Shown here one piece after another: positions 11,410 to 21,862 of a stretch of 64,000 nucleotides of DNA; position 1 is the stretch's first letter, and every line of letters begins with the position of its first letter. Under the pieces are notes generated by a model that did no database searches, was not told the origin of the DNA, and saw only the letters and a list, made by a program, of their open reading frames with translations. The DNA lies in assembly GCA_027924645.1 (NCBI GenBank), contig BSBN01000187.1, positions 11,364,001-11,428,000 of the forward strand, read 5' to 3'. This DNA is from Cunninghamia lanceolata (Eukaryota; Streptophyta; Pinopsida; Cupressales; Cupressaceae). The translations under genes and the position numbers were made by a program.

Positions 11410-11995
11410 TTATATTTGTGTAATTGCTCTGTAATTAAATAATGTATGTGTGGTGCCAACTTTGATGATCATCCCAAAGTCAATGTCTTGTATAAATAAG
11501 ATTTGTGAAGTTATTTCAAAAGATCAAGTGGTTGATATGAGAAAGTGATAGAGAGGAAAGGAGCAAAAAGAAGAGCAGAAGTGTTGAGCTTAAATGGAAC
11601 TGTCTCAAGCATGGTAAAGATGCTAATCTCTAGTTCAAGTATGTAATATTTATATTATTTTGTAGATAGTGTGTCTCCTATAGATAGTGGGCCTCTTGTG
11701 AGTAGTGTGCTCACGTAGTAAGCCCTAATTGGCAAGTGCCATTTTTGTTCTTCTTATTCTTTGAATAGAGAATACAATCTTGGGTTAGTCACCCCATGGT
11801 TTTTCCCTTAACTGGGTTTTTCACATTAAAATCTTGGTGTCATATGTGTTGAATATGTTTCTGCTCTTGAGTTATTGCATTTTGCTTTCATGATTGAATA
11901 ATTATTACACAAGAAGGATTTAAGGATTTAAAAATTAGAAGGTTTGGTGACAACTGATTTACCCCCCCTCTTAGTTGTCTGTCCTAAAACCAACA
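11410..11995 (+). repeat. Copia-1 3' LTR, second segment
   Basis: Resumes with the second TTATA copy. It carries the expected LTR landmarks in order: a TATA-like TTGTATAAATAAG (about 11488), the GCTTAAATGGAACTG block, the CCCTAATTGGCAAGTGCC block, the AACTGGGTTTTTCACATTAAAATCTTGGTGTC block, and a C-rich tract before the terminal ...CCAACA at 11995. The same blocks occur inverted in the copia-2 LTRs (24050-24300). The five bases after it are GATAG (11996-12000); the partner TSD is not in the window because the 5' end of the element is missing. Confidence 0.85.
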
Positions 11996-13110
11996 GATAG
12001 ACCAAGTGGATATGATGGTGGATTTGTGATGGGGTTGACAATGGATGATGTGGAAGGATTAGGATCTTGATTATCATTGTGCTTGCTAAGATCCATGGTA
12101 TTTTTTTGATCTTCTATTTTTTCTTGAGAGGCACTTGTCTCATCATGGGAAGTGGTAGTTGTGGAATCATGGATGGGTGGAGTGGCAAGCTCTTGACCAT
12201 GGAATGCATAAAGTAGGCTAAGTGGATCATCATGGTCTTCTTCATCATAGGGGGATCTTGATCATATATGGGAGCTTGATCATCGAAAGGAGTAAGTGTG
12301 TTATGGATGGGAGTAATAAGAGGGATTTGATCTTGATGTGGATGAGGGGGTAATGTTTCCTCATGCTTAGGATTATGCTCTTGACATGGATTTTAACTTT
12401 GAGTAGAAATAGATGACTCTTGGATGAGTTCCATATATTGTGAACCATATGATGGGGTGGAAGAATCAGACATGACATTCAAAGGTTCTTTGATAGGTGC
12501 CCAGGTAGGTGTTGGATGACATGGAGATAGGTTGTTTCCTTGCTAGTAGCCATTAGATCACATCCTTTACAAGGGACATGTGTGGAAGGAGAATATAGTG
12601 GATGGACAACAAGGGTAGATGATGTGGACTTATGATTAGGATTAGGTGGAGCAGAAAGTTCCCATGGTGGAGGGATAAAAGAGGTGGAAAGTGCTAGCTT
12701 AGGGTTTGGACTTTGACTAGGTGGAGTGTTAAAGGGATTGGATGGATTGGTGGATATGGACAACCCCTTAGGTTTTCTTTTGTAATGTTTGATTCTAGGA
12801 TGTGGGGTTAATGTAGGATTAGAGTGCGGTGGTAGAATGTGCTTATAGGATAGATGAGCTAGACTTGTGTTCCCCTTGTCAAAGGTAGAATGAGAATTTA
12901 AAGGCTCTTTGTCTTATTGCCATGATGGGCTTGGAAAGGCTTGTGAATAGACTTGGGGTGCTAGAACCTTGTTCTCTAGGATTTTCATGGAATGACACAT
13001 GTACTCATATCATTGTATGTCTTCTTGCAGGATTAGGACCATGTTGACAAGTGCTTGACTAGAATGAATGATGGTTTGGAGTGACTAGGAATGTGATGGA
13101 GTATGAGATT
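11996..13110 (-). pseudogene. Copy A: gag/linker remnant of a gypsy-like family
   Basis: Minus-strand remnant matching copy B. Its left end (about 11996-12480) corresponds to 50193-50707, and 12479-12763 corresponds to the gag C-terminal region near 51047-51240. Pro/Ser/Asn-rich segments, a CKGCDLMATSKE-like stretch (CKG-D where copy B has AKD) and the SNPFNTPPSQSPNP-type linker are visible. The gag segment that in copy B holds the Cys/His motif (about 51240-51610) has no counterpart, so the copy is internally deleted. Copia-1 cuts it on the left. No intact ORF exceeds 94 codons. Confidence 0.6.
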
Positions 13111-13626
13111 GATTGGATGATGTGGTGGGTGATTAGGGATGATTAGGTTATGGTTAGGGTTGTGATTTGGATATGATCATAATATTATTGGGATATGATT
13201 AAGGTATGATTAGGGGTGAGGTGATTAGGATGAATTTTATTGAATGATGTGATTAGGAAGGGTGATTAGGATGTGAAGGTTCAATGATGAATATATGATA
13301 AGAATGTGATTAGGATGATGTCAAGGATGGTATCAATTGGACAATGCATTGGAAGTAATGTTTGGAATGTTTGGAATGAGGGATGACTAGGAGGATCTAT
13401 TCCCTTTCTCTTCTTTGTAGAAACCATGTTTCTACCAAATAAGACTTGTGAATTGTGGGATGCTAGGTGGATGTCAATGCAAGGTGATGAGGCCCAGACT
13501 ATGATAGAGGCTGATGATATTAGTCTCTAAAAAGTCTAGCTCCAAGAGGGTACTCTCATCTACTAATGACCTTTCAAAGCACAAATTGGTTTTATTGAGA
13601 CCTTGAAGTGTGAAAGAAATGATAAA

Positions 13627-13790
13627 GTGAACCCATGAGTTTTAGAATTCACTTGGAATGATGGACTTAAACTAGCTTTGGAGTATTAAGCCCAAGTGGA
13701 AGAAATGATTGATGAAAGTGAACCCATGAGTTTTAGAATTCACTTGGAAGGATGGACTTAAACTAGCCATGGAGTATTAAGCCCAAGTTG
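13627..13790. repeat. Tandem duplication, 91-bp period
   Basis: A segment starting GTGAACCCATGAGTTTTAG occurs at 13627 and again at 13718. The two copies differ at a handful of positions. Confidence 0.85.
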
Positions 13791-14970
13791 TGATTGATGT
13801 GAAAAATATTTCAAGGTCTCTTGGTACACAGATTTGTACTTGTGATATAGTCAAGCTTCGACAGTTTCTCATTATGTTTCAACCTTAGGAAGGCTAATGT
13901 TTAGGGTCCTCTATAGATGTTAAAGGCCGAATGTTAATGAAATGTTGTGATGAAATTTGATCCTAAAGGAATGAAATTGGATATGTAGTGGGTGAGTAGA
14001 ACTAGTGGATCTATAATGTTTTGACACGGTTGTAGTCGGATTTGATAGGGAGAGTAGATGCTCAAAGTTTTCCCAATGGTTGTGGTGTATTGTGATTGGG
14101 AATGATTAAGATGAATTTGATTGGATTGGAATGAATGGTTTGGATATGATTAGAATGTGATTGATTGGTCTTAGAATGAAGATGAGTATGTGTAGTGACG
14201 AGATTGGATGATTTGGATGGATTAGGGAATGTTTAGGATGAAGATGGTGTTGTGTAATGCTGAGATTAGATGACTTGGATGGATTAGGAAGAATGATGAT
14301 GATGACTTGGATATGTTTAGGATATGTGATTGTGATATGATGTGGAATGATAATATGAACTTGATTGGATTTGAATGGTGAGGATGATGAAATGTAATGA
14401 TTAGGATTTGATTGGGATTTGATTAGGAAGAAGGTGACAAGGGATGATTAAGGTTTGAATTATGATGAATTGGGTATGATTATGGTATTATATAGAATGA
14501 TTAGGGATGATAAGGATGATGTTAATTGGATGAAAGAGGTGATTAGGATGAGTTGGAAATGGTTAGGGTATGATTAGGATATGATTAAGGTATGATTAGG
14601 ATGATGATTAGGATGAAGTACAGTGATTAGGGTGAGGTGTAATAATTAGAAATGATTATTAGGATATGATTTAGGATGTGATTAAGGTTTGACTAGGGTG
14701 ATTAAGATGATGTTTTTTAGATGAAAGAGGTGATTAGGATGAGTTGGAAATGGTTATGGTATGATGTGATTAGGAAAGGTGATTAGGATATGATTTAGGA
14801 TAAGGTGAAATGATTAGGAGTGATGTAAAGGCTATGATTGTGATGAGGTGGAATTATTAGGAAGGGTGAATAGAATATGACTAGGATGAGGTGGAATGAT
14901 TGGGAAGGATGGATACGATATGATTAGGATGAGGTGGAATGATTGGGAAGGATGAATAGGACATGAGTAA

Positions 14971-15090
14971 GATATGATATGGATGAGGTGTAATGAGTAG
15001 GATATGATAAGGATGAGGTGTAACGAGTAGGATATGATAGGGATGAGGTGTAATGAGTAGGATATGATAAGGATGAGGTGTAATGATTAG
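14971..15090. repeat. Four-unit tandem array, 30-bp period
   Basis: Four 30-bp units (14971, 15001, 15031, 15061) differ from one another by only one to three bases. On the minus strand the array translates into a repeating 10-residue His/Pro/Tyr/Leu unit (ORF 14881-15228), which I regard as accidental. There are no spacers, so it is not a CRISPR. Confidence 0.95.
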
Positions 15091-15840
15091 GCATGATGAA
15101 TAGGAGATGAGTAGGATGGGGTGGAATGATTGGGAAGGATGAATAGGGTAAGATTGGGATGAGGTAGAATTATTAGGAATAGTGAGGAGGGTATGATTAT
15201 GACGAGGTGTAAGGATTGGGAATGACAAATAGGGTATGATTAGGATGAGGTTGAATGATGAAAAATGATGAATAGGATAATGTGATTTGGATGAAATGGG
15301 CTAGCTTAGGAGGATGATTATGATGTTGGAGAAGGACAAGTTTGGATGATTTGGATTGATTAGGATGAAAATGGATTAAGATATAATTAGGATATGATCA
15401 GAATGTTTTGGCTTAGGAGGTTGATTAGATATGGTGACTTGGATGGATAAGGATAATGTGATTAGGATATAATTATTATGAAGTGGAATCACGAGATTGG
15501 ATGACTAGATGTGGGTTTGACTTGGAATGGTGTTGGTTGGATTAGAAAGAGGATGATGTGGAAGGATGATAATGTAATTAGGATGCGATTAGGATGAGGA
15601 CAATTTGGATGATGCGATTAGGAAAGGTGGCTAGGATGATGTAGGACAAGGATGATGTGGAATGACAAGGAGGATGGTTAAAAAGGGTGATAAGCATGAC
15701 GATGACTATGAATGATTGTGTAAGAATGATTAGGATAGGATGAAGGTTGAATGATGAGAATATGGTATGAATGTGATGATGATTTGATGACTTGGAATGA
15801 ACATGTGGAGTAGGGTGTTTGGAATGATGATTAAGCAAGC

Positions 15841-18072
15841 ACACACATCAATCATAGAAGAAACTTGGTAGTTAGTTTTGTGGCTATTTGACATTTTTGT
15901 GACAAATTCTTGAAAGCACTTTAGAAGACAAGCACAACCCTATGGCTAGGCAAGGACTATACTTGTTGAGTTCCCACTTGGATTTCTCCAGCCGCACCTA
16001 TTTAAAGTGGATAGCTCCAGAAACTTGGTGGCACGGGCTCCCCCTTATAGTGCACTCACTTCTCAGGCACACCAAGTTCCAAGTCCTCAAGACTCATAGA
16101 TCTTGAGGTACTTTGCTATCTCTTCTTTAAACCATGAGAGTGTGGGATGGCTCCAGAGGTCTATCATCCAAACCCCTACATCAAACAAGTAGAGCATTTT
16201 TGGCCACTAAACAAGGGTTCGTAGTGAATATCTAGGGGACTGGCACCCCATGAGCATCCAACAAGCCACTAAAGGCTCTAACTAACCCTACTAGGATTTT
16301 CAATATACACAAAGGTATGCCTCCTTTCAAGCTAGCACTATATGGTGAGCGCTCATACTGGTTGGGACTTGGCTTTCACCTTATCCTAATTTGTATAGTG
16401 GATTGGATGAATATACCACTTGGGGTCGCAAATGAGTTCTCCTTATAGATGTGTCTCAATAGCAGGCCCACTCTAAAGGGTAACACAAAAGCAAGACAAG
16501 TACATATTTTTGATCCCCAGGCTTGTACTAAGATGCAAGGAGAGAGCATACACATGCACTTGCTCACACTCAAACATGTTCATTGACCTTTAGAAATAGA
16601 ATGTCTGGTGTGACTATGCAAGTGTTGAGAGATGCTTTTGATTCCCAAGATCACATAGCGTGCAAGAGAAGAGCATACACATCTCAAAAACCCAAGTAAA
16701 GCCACCAAGCAAAGCAAACAATGATTCATTTTATGCCCCCAAAGATATGTGAAAACAAAAAGATCATGTTCATTTTATTGCACAAAACCAAGTGTTCCTA
16801 TGATAGGAAAACACATGCATATGAAAGAATGAAATTCTCCATCAAAATGTGTTAGTAGTTTCAGTTTAATTTCTTTGACCAGCGAATGCCACATGCTACA
16901 AATCAGACATCGATAACATGAAAACCCCATGAATGTGTGAAAAAAAAGAGGCATCAAGTAAACATTTCATTTTTGCAAGCCTTGAGGTCAATGAGGTCAA
17001 AAAGTAAATATGATAAAAATGTACAAAATCTCATCAACTACAAAAAAATGGAGAGGAAAGTTAGAAAATTCAGGAAATTTTATACACTTTTAAAAAAAGT
17101 TTTGGGAAAAAAGGATAAAAAATGCAAAAGTTATGCTCGATTGAAGTTTGTAATGAACTTTGACTTTGACTATGAAAAAGACATCAAAATGACACTTTCA
17201 CTTAAAAATTTCTACTCAACTACGAAGTTCATCCTCCCAACTTTTCGATGAGTCCTTGTTTGCAAAATTTTCCCTCCGTATGCAAAAATTATGATAAAAA
17301 GAAAAAAATTAGCCCTCTTATGGCATGTGGGAGGCATGAGGTAACCTGATAGTTTGTAAATAGACTGCTAGTGGTTAGGAGAAATCATGCTCACATGGGT
17401 GGCTTGTCTCTAGTAGTTAAAATATGGGGGTTAAGTTTAGAGCTGTGGCCCTCGGTCACCCATGTAACCGAGAGCTCAGCAAGAGAAAAAATATAAAAGA
17501 AAAGGGATAATAGGCCCCCCTTCCCCCCTTTCGTCAATCACAGCTGGTCACTAATATGACCACCTCAAAATGTTTATAATCAAACACACCAAAAATAATT
17601 TATAATGTTTTTAGGCGGTTAGAAGGTTCTAGGGTTAACAGCCTTAGCTTAGAAAACACCTTTAAAATCTTAGGTTAGGGTTTATGAAATGAAACAAGGC
17701 TTGGTAATTGTCAGCTGTAACCGGTGAAGGTTAGGGTTTCAACAAATGTTGATGTCTATAGGTGGAGGGAAGGATGTCAACTAGGAATTGACTAGATGGT
17801 GTCACCACCACAGAGGCGGTGGTGGTGGTTTGAAACGGGCACAGGTTGAGATTTGTGGCAGCAAAATAGGCACAAGTCAAAATTTGTGGTGTCAACGGAA
17901 GCCACAATGGTGGGTTTAGATAGAAGGGGTGGTGACCACAACTAACTGGTGATGAATGGGGTGGAAGGATGTTTGATGGGCAGCAAAGGGGGAGGCGACA
18001 CAAAAACACAGGTAGCAACGTGGGAAGAATAGAGGCAGGCAAAGGATATTTCCACCAAACTGCGAGCAGAGG
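15841..18072 (-). mobile_element. Copy A: 5' leader and LTR region, left segment
   Basis: Non-coding. The stretch 17190-17560 matches 53740-54090 of copy B; shared landmarks include TTTCTACTCA..CGAAGTTCATC, TATGATAAAAAGAAAAA and CTTATGGCATGT. The element's 5' LTR is broken by the chromovirus inserted after AGAGG (18068-18072) and continues at 40374-41630. The boundary between leader and LTR could not be fixed, because no primer site was recognised. The ORF at 16937-17251 lies in this non-coding repeat and is not called. Confidence 0.55.
18068..18072. repeat. TSD of the chromovirus, left copy (AGAGG)
   Basis: AGAGG precedes the LTR start TGTTACATCC. The identical AGAGG follows the right LTR end at 40374-40378. 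Confidence 0.9.
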
Positions 18073-19281
18073 TGTTACATCCCCAATTTTTTTCTTGCTA
18101 ATACTTTTTACTTTTTCTCGAGCATAAGTAAATCTATTTTGATGTTTAGATTAATATCAAGGAAACACATAGATTCTATTGAATGTCATTTATGGAATTA
18201 TGGAAAATGCAAATGTTTTATTGATTTAATAATTGTATTATGATCATTTGGTTTATTGTTTGGATAATGATGCACTGATCAATCTATTGATTTCAAGTTT
18301 TATACAGGATTACAGGTTTTGGATGACTCTCAAAGAAAAGAGAGAGAGTATCTTTCAAGAAGAGAAATATAGACCTTGGGTTATGAGTGTCCATTTGCCA
18401 AAATGAGTATAAGTGTTTACCAAAATGTGAACCGATATCGATAGAGGTAAGTCATGTTTTGTCAATATAGATTTTGAGTCTATTCGACAAGTAGTTGATA
18501 TCTTTTGATTCTTTTCTGGGTTAGTCATGTGTGTCGATATTGTTGGTTGTAAAAGAAAACAACATCTTCAGAGTAGAATGATGTCCGTTTACGATTAACA
18601 TAAATCTTAGGTCAACTTTGTCACGAAATTGTTGGGTTAGTATCCTTAAGTCATAGAAGGTTAAATGGTGATATTAAAACATCATACGGCGATCTTATCA
18701 AGTCAAGTTGATGTGATTTAACAAGAGTCTGTGAAGGGGAGACAAGCTCGACCCTTTCAACTTATTATTATTATTATTATCATAAATTGACCATAGCATA
18801 AATGATCAAGAAGGGTTGATGTCATGTTAAACCATACTTCAATATATAAATATATATGTATGCATCAAGTTGAGGTGAACACCTCATAGTTATTAACTAT
18901 ATGCTTGATCATGGAGCAGCCGTAGGCTTGTAAATAGGAATGTTTTTTCCTTTATCTCAAGTGGTGGATCAAACCACTCAATGTGATCATTGAATGATCA
19001 AACTGTGGCATTATTGATATGTTGGCCTCTTTGAGAGAAGTTTGTGGTAATACAAACCACATTCTTTTCACTCCCTGAGAAGGACATCTTCCCATAGACA
19101 AATGTAAAGTCTTTCATCTTTTAAGGTTTCAGTTGTAACCGAAGCGGTATGTGGACTGTTGGAGTATTCATTGTGTCTCTAACTGTAATTGTGGGAGAGT
19201 GATGATAGGGGGACTCATTAAGAGTCATGGGAGAGTCTTAAAAAAAGAAAAATGACTCAGTTAGAACTAAGAGGAAGAGTA
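18073..19281 (+). repeat. Chromovirus 5' LTR, segment 1
   Basis: Starts TGTTACATCCCC and aligns with the 3' LTR from 37281. Ends at GAGTA (19277-19281), the target of the gag-only element. Confidence 0.9.
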
Positions 19282-19624
19282 TGATGCAGAGGCATCCACA
19301 CTAAAACCTTGTCCCTCTGCCTCACTCTCTGCAACCTAGCTCGATGATCTAAAACCAACCGATCCTCATGCATAAATAGGATCTCTTGCGAGTACTACTG
19401 ACCCGACTCCAAGCAGCTGGGAAATCTCTCCTAGCGGCTGGGAGATCCAACCAGACCTACAGCATAACAGCTGTCTAACAAACTAGCTAAAAATAGCAAA
19501 GCATGGTCAACATGACCTTATTACATGCATTGGTCTTATCAGACCTTCTTGGAAACATTAACAAGACTCAAAACAAACTAACTGCCTCATGGAGGCCAGC
19601 TGTCAGGTAGGTGCTCCTGCACCA
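19282..19624 (-). repeat. 3' LTR of the gag-only element, with a 1066-bp internal deletion
   Basis: 343 bp. It matches both ends of the 1409-bp right LTR with about 4 mismatches by eye, but lacks the part corresponding to 21893-22958. No microhomology is obvious at the break (after position 19311). Confidence 0.95.
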
Positions 19625-20006
19625 TACTCCCCAACAGAAAAGAACTCATGTCCCATGAGTTAGGATGTGGAAGTCCTCCACCTTTACACTTTGCCTTTGC
19701 AGTGTCTTGACCTGTTCCAGCTTTGTCCTCTGCTGGCTCTTGGCTGCTCCAAGACTTCTGAACTGTAACTTGCTTGCTTGCAAGTAAATCCTCATGCCTG
19801 TCAATGTAGGCCCTTCTCTCACATACCTTGTGTTTGTCAGGTTGTCTGACCAGAACCTCTGTCTGAACTGCCTTTTGAACTTCTGCAATGTTCAACTCTG
19901 TCTTTCTTTCAACCTTTATAGGACAAACAATAGTCCCAACTATGACAACATCCTTGTCATTCCTCTCAACTGGTTGCTGTGTGCAAACCTGCTTCTGAAC
20001 CTGCTG
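19625..20006 (-). other. 3' untranslated segment of the gag-only element
   Basis: Lies between the gag-protease stop and the 3' LTR. The sequence adjoining the LTR on the minus strand (TTGGGGAGTA) could serve as a short polypurine tract. A second frame is open here (19587-19895) but has no recognisable domain. Confidence 0.5.
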
Positions 20007-21770
20007 CTAACCTCTGTCAATCAAAACTAAAACTTTCTTCAACCTGTTGTCCTCAACAACTTCTTTCCCTGCAGTGTCCACAACTGCCTTTATGCCTACT
20101 CCTATAGGCATCTGCACAAATTCCTTCTTTCCCATTAAAATGATTTTGGCTACCCCCTGTGCTGCAGCATCTTCCTGCAATGGCATTAACATAATAGTCT
20201 TCCCATCTTTCTTGATGGTGTAGGTATTAGCATACCCATCATACAGTATCCTTCTATCAAATTGCCATGGTCTACCCAACAGTAGGTGACAACATTCCAT
20301 GGGCAAAATGTCACACAAAACTCTATCATGATATGCTCCAATCTGAAAATCCACATATGCCTGTTCATAGACAAAAAGTGATTGACTATCACTCACCCAA
20401 GATGCCTTGTAAGGGTGTTGGTGTGGAATCCTTTCCAAATTCAGTTTATCCACCATTTCCTGAGATACCATGTTGTCTGTTGAACCAGTATCAATGACAA
20501 CCTTACATACTTTACCTTTGCTCTTGCATGTGGTCTTGAAAAGAGCTCTTCTTTGCATCAGATCCTTTGATGCCTGCAAACTAATTCTCCTTAGCATCAA
20601 TGCTTCTCCATCCTCAGGATATGCATAATTATCAGGAACTCTATACCCTTGATAAGTGTTTGAACTCTGCACACTTTGCTCTACTTTCTCTTCTTGCACA
20701 AGTTGTACTCTCTTGTCATTTGTTCTATCATTTCTAGATGATGAACCTTTGCTTTCTGGACATTTGAAAAATGGATGACCAAACTCACCACAGGTGTAAC
20801 ACTTTCCTGAAAATGTAGTAGAACCTCTACCACCTCCAAATCTACCTCTATTACCTTTCCATCCACCTCTGAAATCAGACTGTCCCTGTCCTTTACCAGT
20901 GTCTTCTTGACCCTCATTGGTTTGCCTTTGTGTAGGGGCTGCTCCTCTTCCCCTCATAGTGCTGCCTCTTCCTCTCATGGACTTATCTTGTCCTCTATTC
21001 ATCTTTTCTTCAATCCTGATTGCCATTTGATAACAATCCTCCACATTCTTAGGGTTAGCTAAAACTAACTCATCCTGTATGTTCAATCTCAAACCAGCCA
21101 AGTACCTAGCCACCTTTTCTACCTCATTCTCATGATGACCAGATCTCATACTCAACTTATAAAACTCCTCAGTATATGCCTTCACATCCATTTCCTTCTG
21201 CCTTAAAAATTGCAGCTTCTTAAACATCTGAATCTCATAATCCCTTGGCAAGAATTTACCTTTGATCCTTGCTACCATCTTATCCCATGAAGTGATCTTT
21301 GACTTCCCTTGTTTCCTTCTCTTAGATTGTACATAATCCCACCATACCAAAGCATGACCTCCTAACTTGGTCTTTGCAATCTTTACCTTCTGATCCTCAG
21401 CAACATCTTCACATTCAAAGTGATTATCAAGTGCAGCAATCCAATCCAGCAACTCATCTTCATTCAAACTTCCATTATACTTGGAAACATCAACCTTTAC
21501 CTTAGGTTTATCACTCTGCACTGCCTTTAACAGTTTTGCCAATCTCTGGTCTTCAGCATCTAGATCTTCAGCTACCTCTTCATACTCTTCAACAGCATCT
21601 TCATCTTCTTCAGACTCACTGTCTTCCACTTCCCTCTTTTTGTTCTTTTCCAGGGCTACAAGCTTGGCTTGAAGTGCTTCAGCAAGCTCCTTCATCTTCC
21701 TCATCTCTCTGGCATGTTTTTCCTTCATCTCCTGCAATTCCCTTGCAGTACCACTACCTTTCAGAGGCAT
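20007..21770 (-). CDS. gag-pro: Retrotransposon Gag with aspartic protease domain, 587 aa
   Basis: Makes the capsid/nucleocapsid of virus-like particles, and probably the protease that matures it. The ATG is at 21770, in good position downstream of the primer site. Residues 10-50 and 60-85 are Lys/Glu-rich, coiled-coil-like and acidic. A retrotransposon gag core lies at about 105-235 (ALVWWDYVQ, WDKMVARIKGKFLP, YLAGLR). Basic RGRG/GGRGR stretches follow, then a CCHC zinc knuckle CYTCGEFGHPFFKC near 320, and a retropepsin-like domain with the active-site motif VIDTGSTDN near 421 and LLGRPW near 500. The frame is fully open. The protein ends soon after the protease, where autonomous gypsy elements would continue into RT. 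The open frame and ~1% LTR divergence suggest recent activity through a helper element. Confidence 0.9.
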   Translation of the reverse strand: MPLKGSGTARELQEMKEKHAREMRKMKELAEALQAKLVALEKNKKREVEDSESEEDEDAVEEYEEVAEDLDAEDQRLAKLLKAVQSDKPKVKVDVSKYNGSLNEDELLDWIAALDNHFECEDVAEDQKVKIAKTKLGGHALVWWDYVQSKRRKQGKSKITSWDKMVARIKGKFLPRDYEIQMFKKLQFLRQKEMDVKAYTEEFYKLSMRSGHHENEVEKVARYLAGLRLNIQDELVLANPKNVEDCYQMAIRIEEKMNRGQDKSMRGRGSTMRGRGAAPTQRQTNEGQEDTGKGQGQSDFRGGWKGNRGRFGGGRGSTTFSGKCYTCGEFGHPFFKCPESKGSSSRNDRTNDKRVQLVQEEKVEQSVQSSNTYQGYRVPDNYAYPEDGEALMLRRISLQASKDLMQRRALFKTTCKSKGKVCKVVIDTGSTDNMVSQEMVDKLNLERIPHQHPYKASWVSDSQSLFVYEQAYVDFQIGAYHDRVLCDILPMECCHLLLGRPWQFDRRILYDGYANTYTIKKDGKTIMLMPLQEDAAAQGVAKIILMGKKEFVQMPIGVGIKAVVDTAGKEVVEDNRLKKVLVLIDRG

Positions 21771-21847
21771 TTTGTCAACCTCTCACTCCTCTACCTCTGT
21801 CCTTTCGGTGACAGAATCAACACACAACAGCCCAGACCTTTTGCTGA

Positions 21848-21859
21848 GCTCTGATACCA
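21848..21859 (-). other. Primer-binding site of the gag-only element (Met-tRNA)
   Basis: The minus strand reads TGGTATCAGAGC, complementary to the initiator-Met tRNA 3' end used by many plant retroelements. It lies three bases inside the 5' LTR. Confidence 0.9.
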
Positions 21860-21862
21860 CTA

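Larger units (their letters stand above)
13111..15840 (-). repeat. GAT-rich degenerate minisatellite leader of copy A
   Basis: About 2.7 kb dominated by variations of GATTAGGATGATG/GGATGAGGTGGAATGATTAGG. It lies upstream of the minus-strand gag remnant, as a similar but shorter stretch does in copy B (52460-52790). It is probably an expanded 5' untranslated leader. ORFs read through it are repeat artefacts. Confidence 0.65.

Noticed and set aside
14971..15090. CRISPR-like regular 30-bp repeats
   Set aside because: The units are directly abutting with no spacers, and the context is plant retroelement DNA.
14881..15228. 115-aa minus-strand ORF with a 10-residue repeat
   Set aside because: It is a translation of the 30-bp tandem array in a non-coding leader.
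16937..17251. 104-aa Lys-rich ORF
   Set aside because: It lies in the copy A leader/LTR; the matching region of copy B is not open in the same way.
21481..21854. Plus-strand ORFs opposite the gag-protease gene
   Set aside because: They are antisense shadows of the Glu/Ser-rich gag N-terminus.
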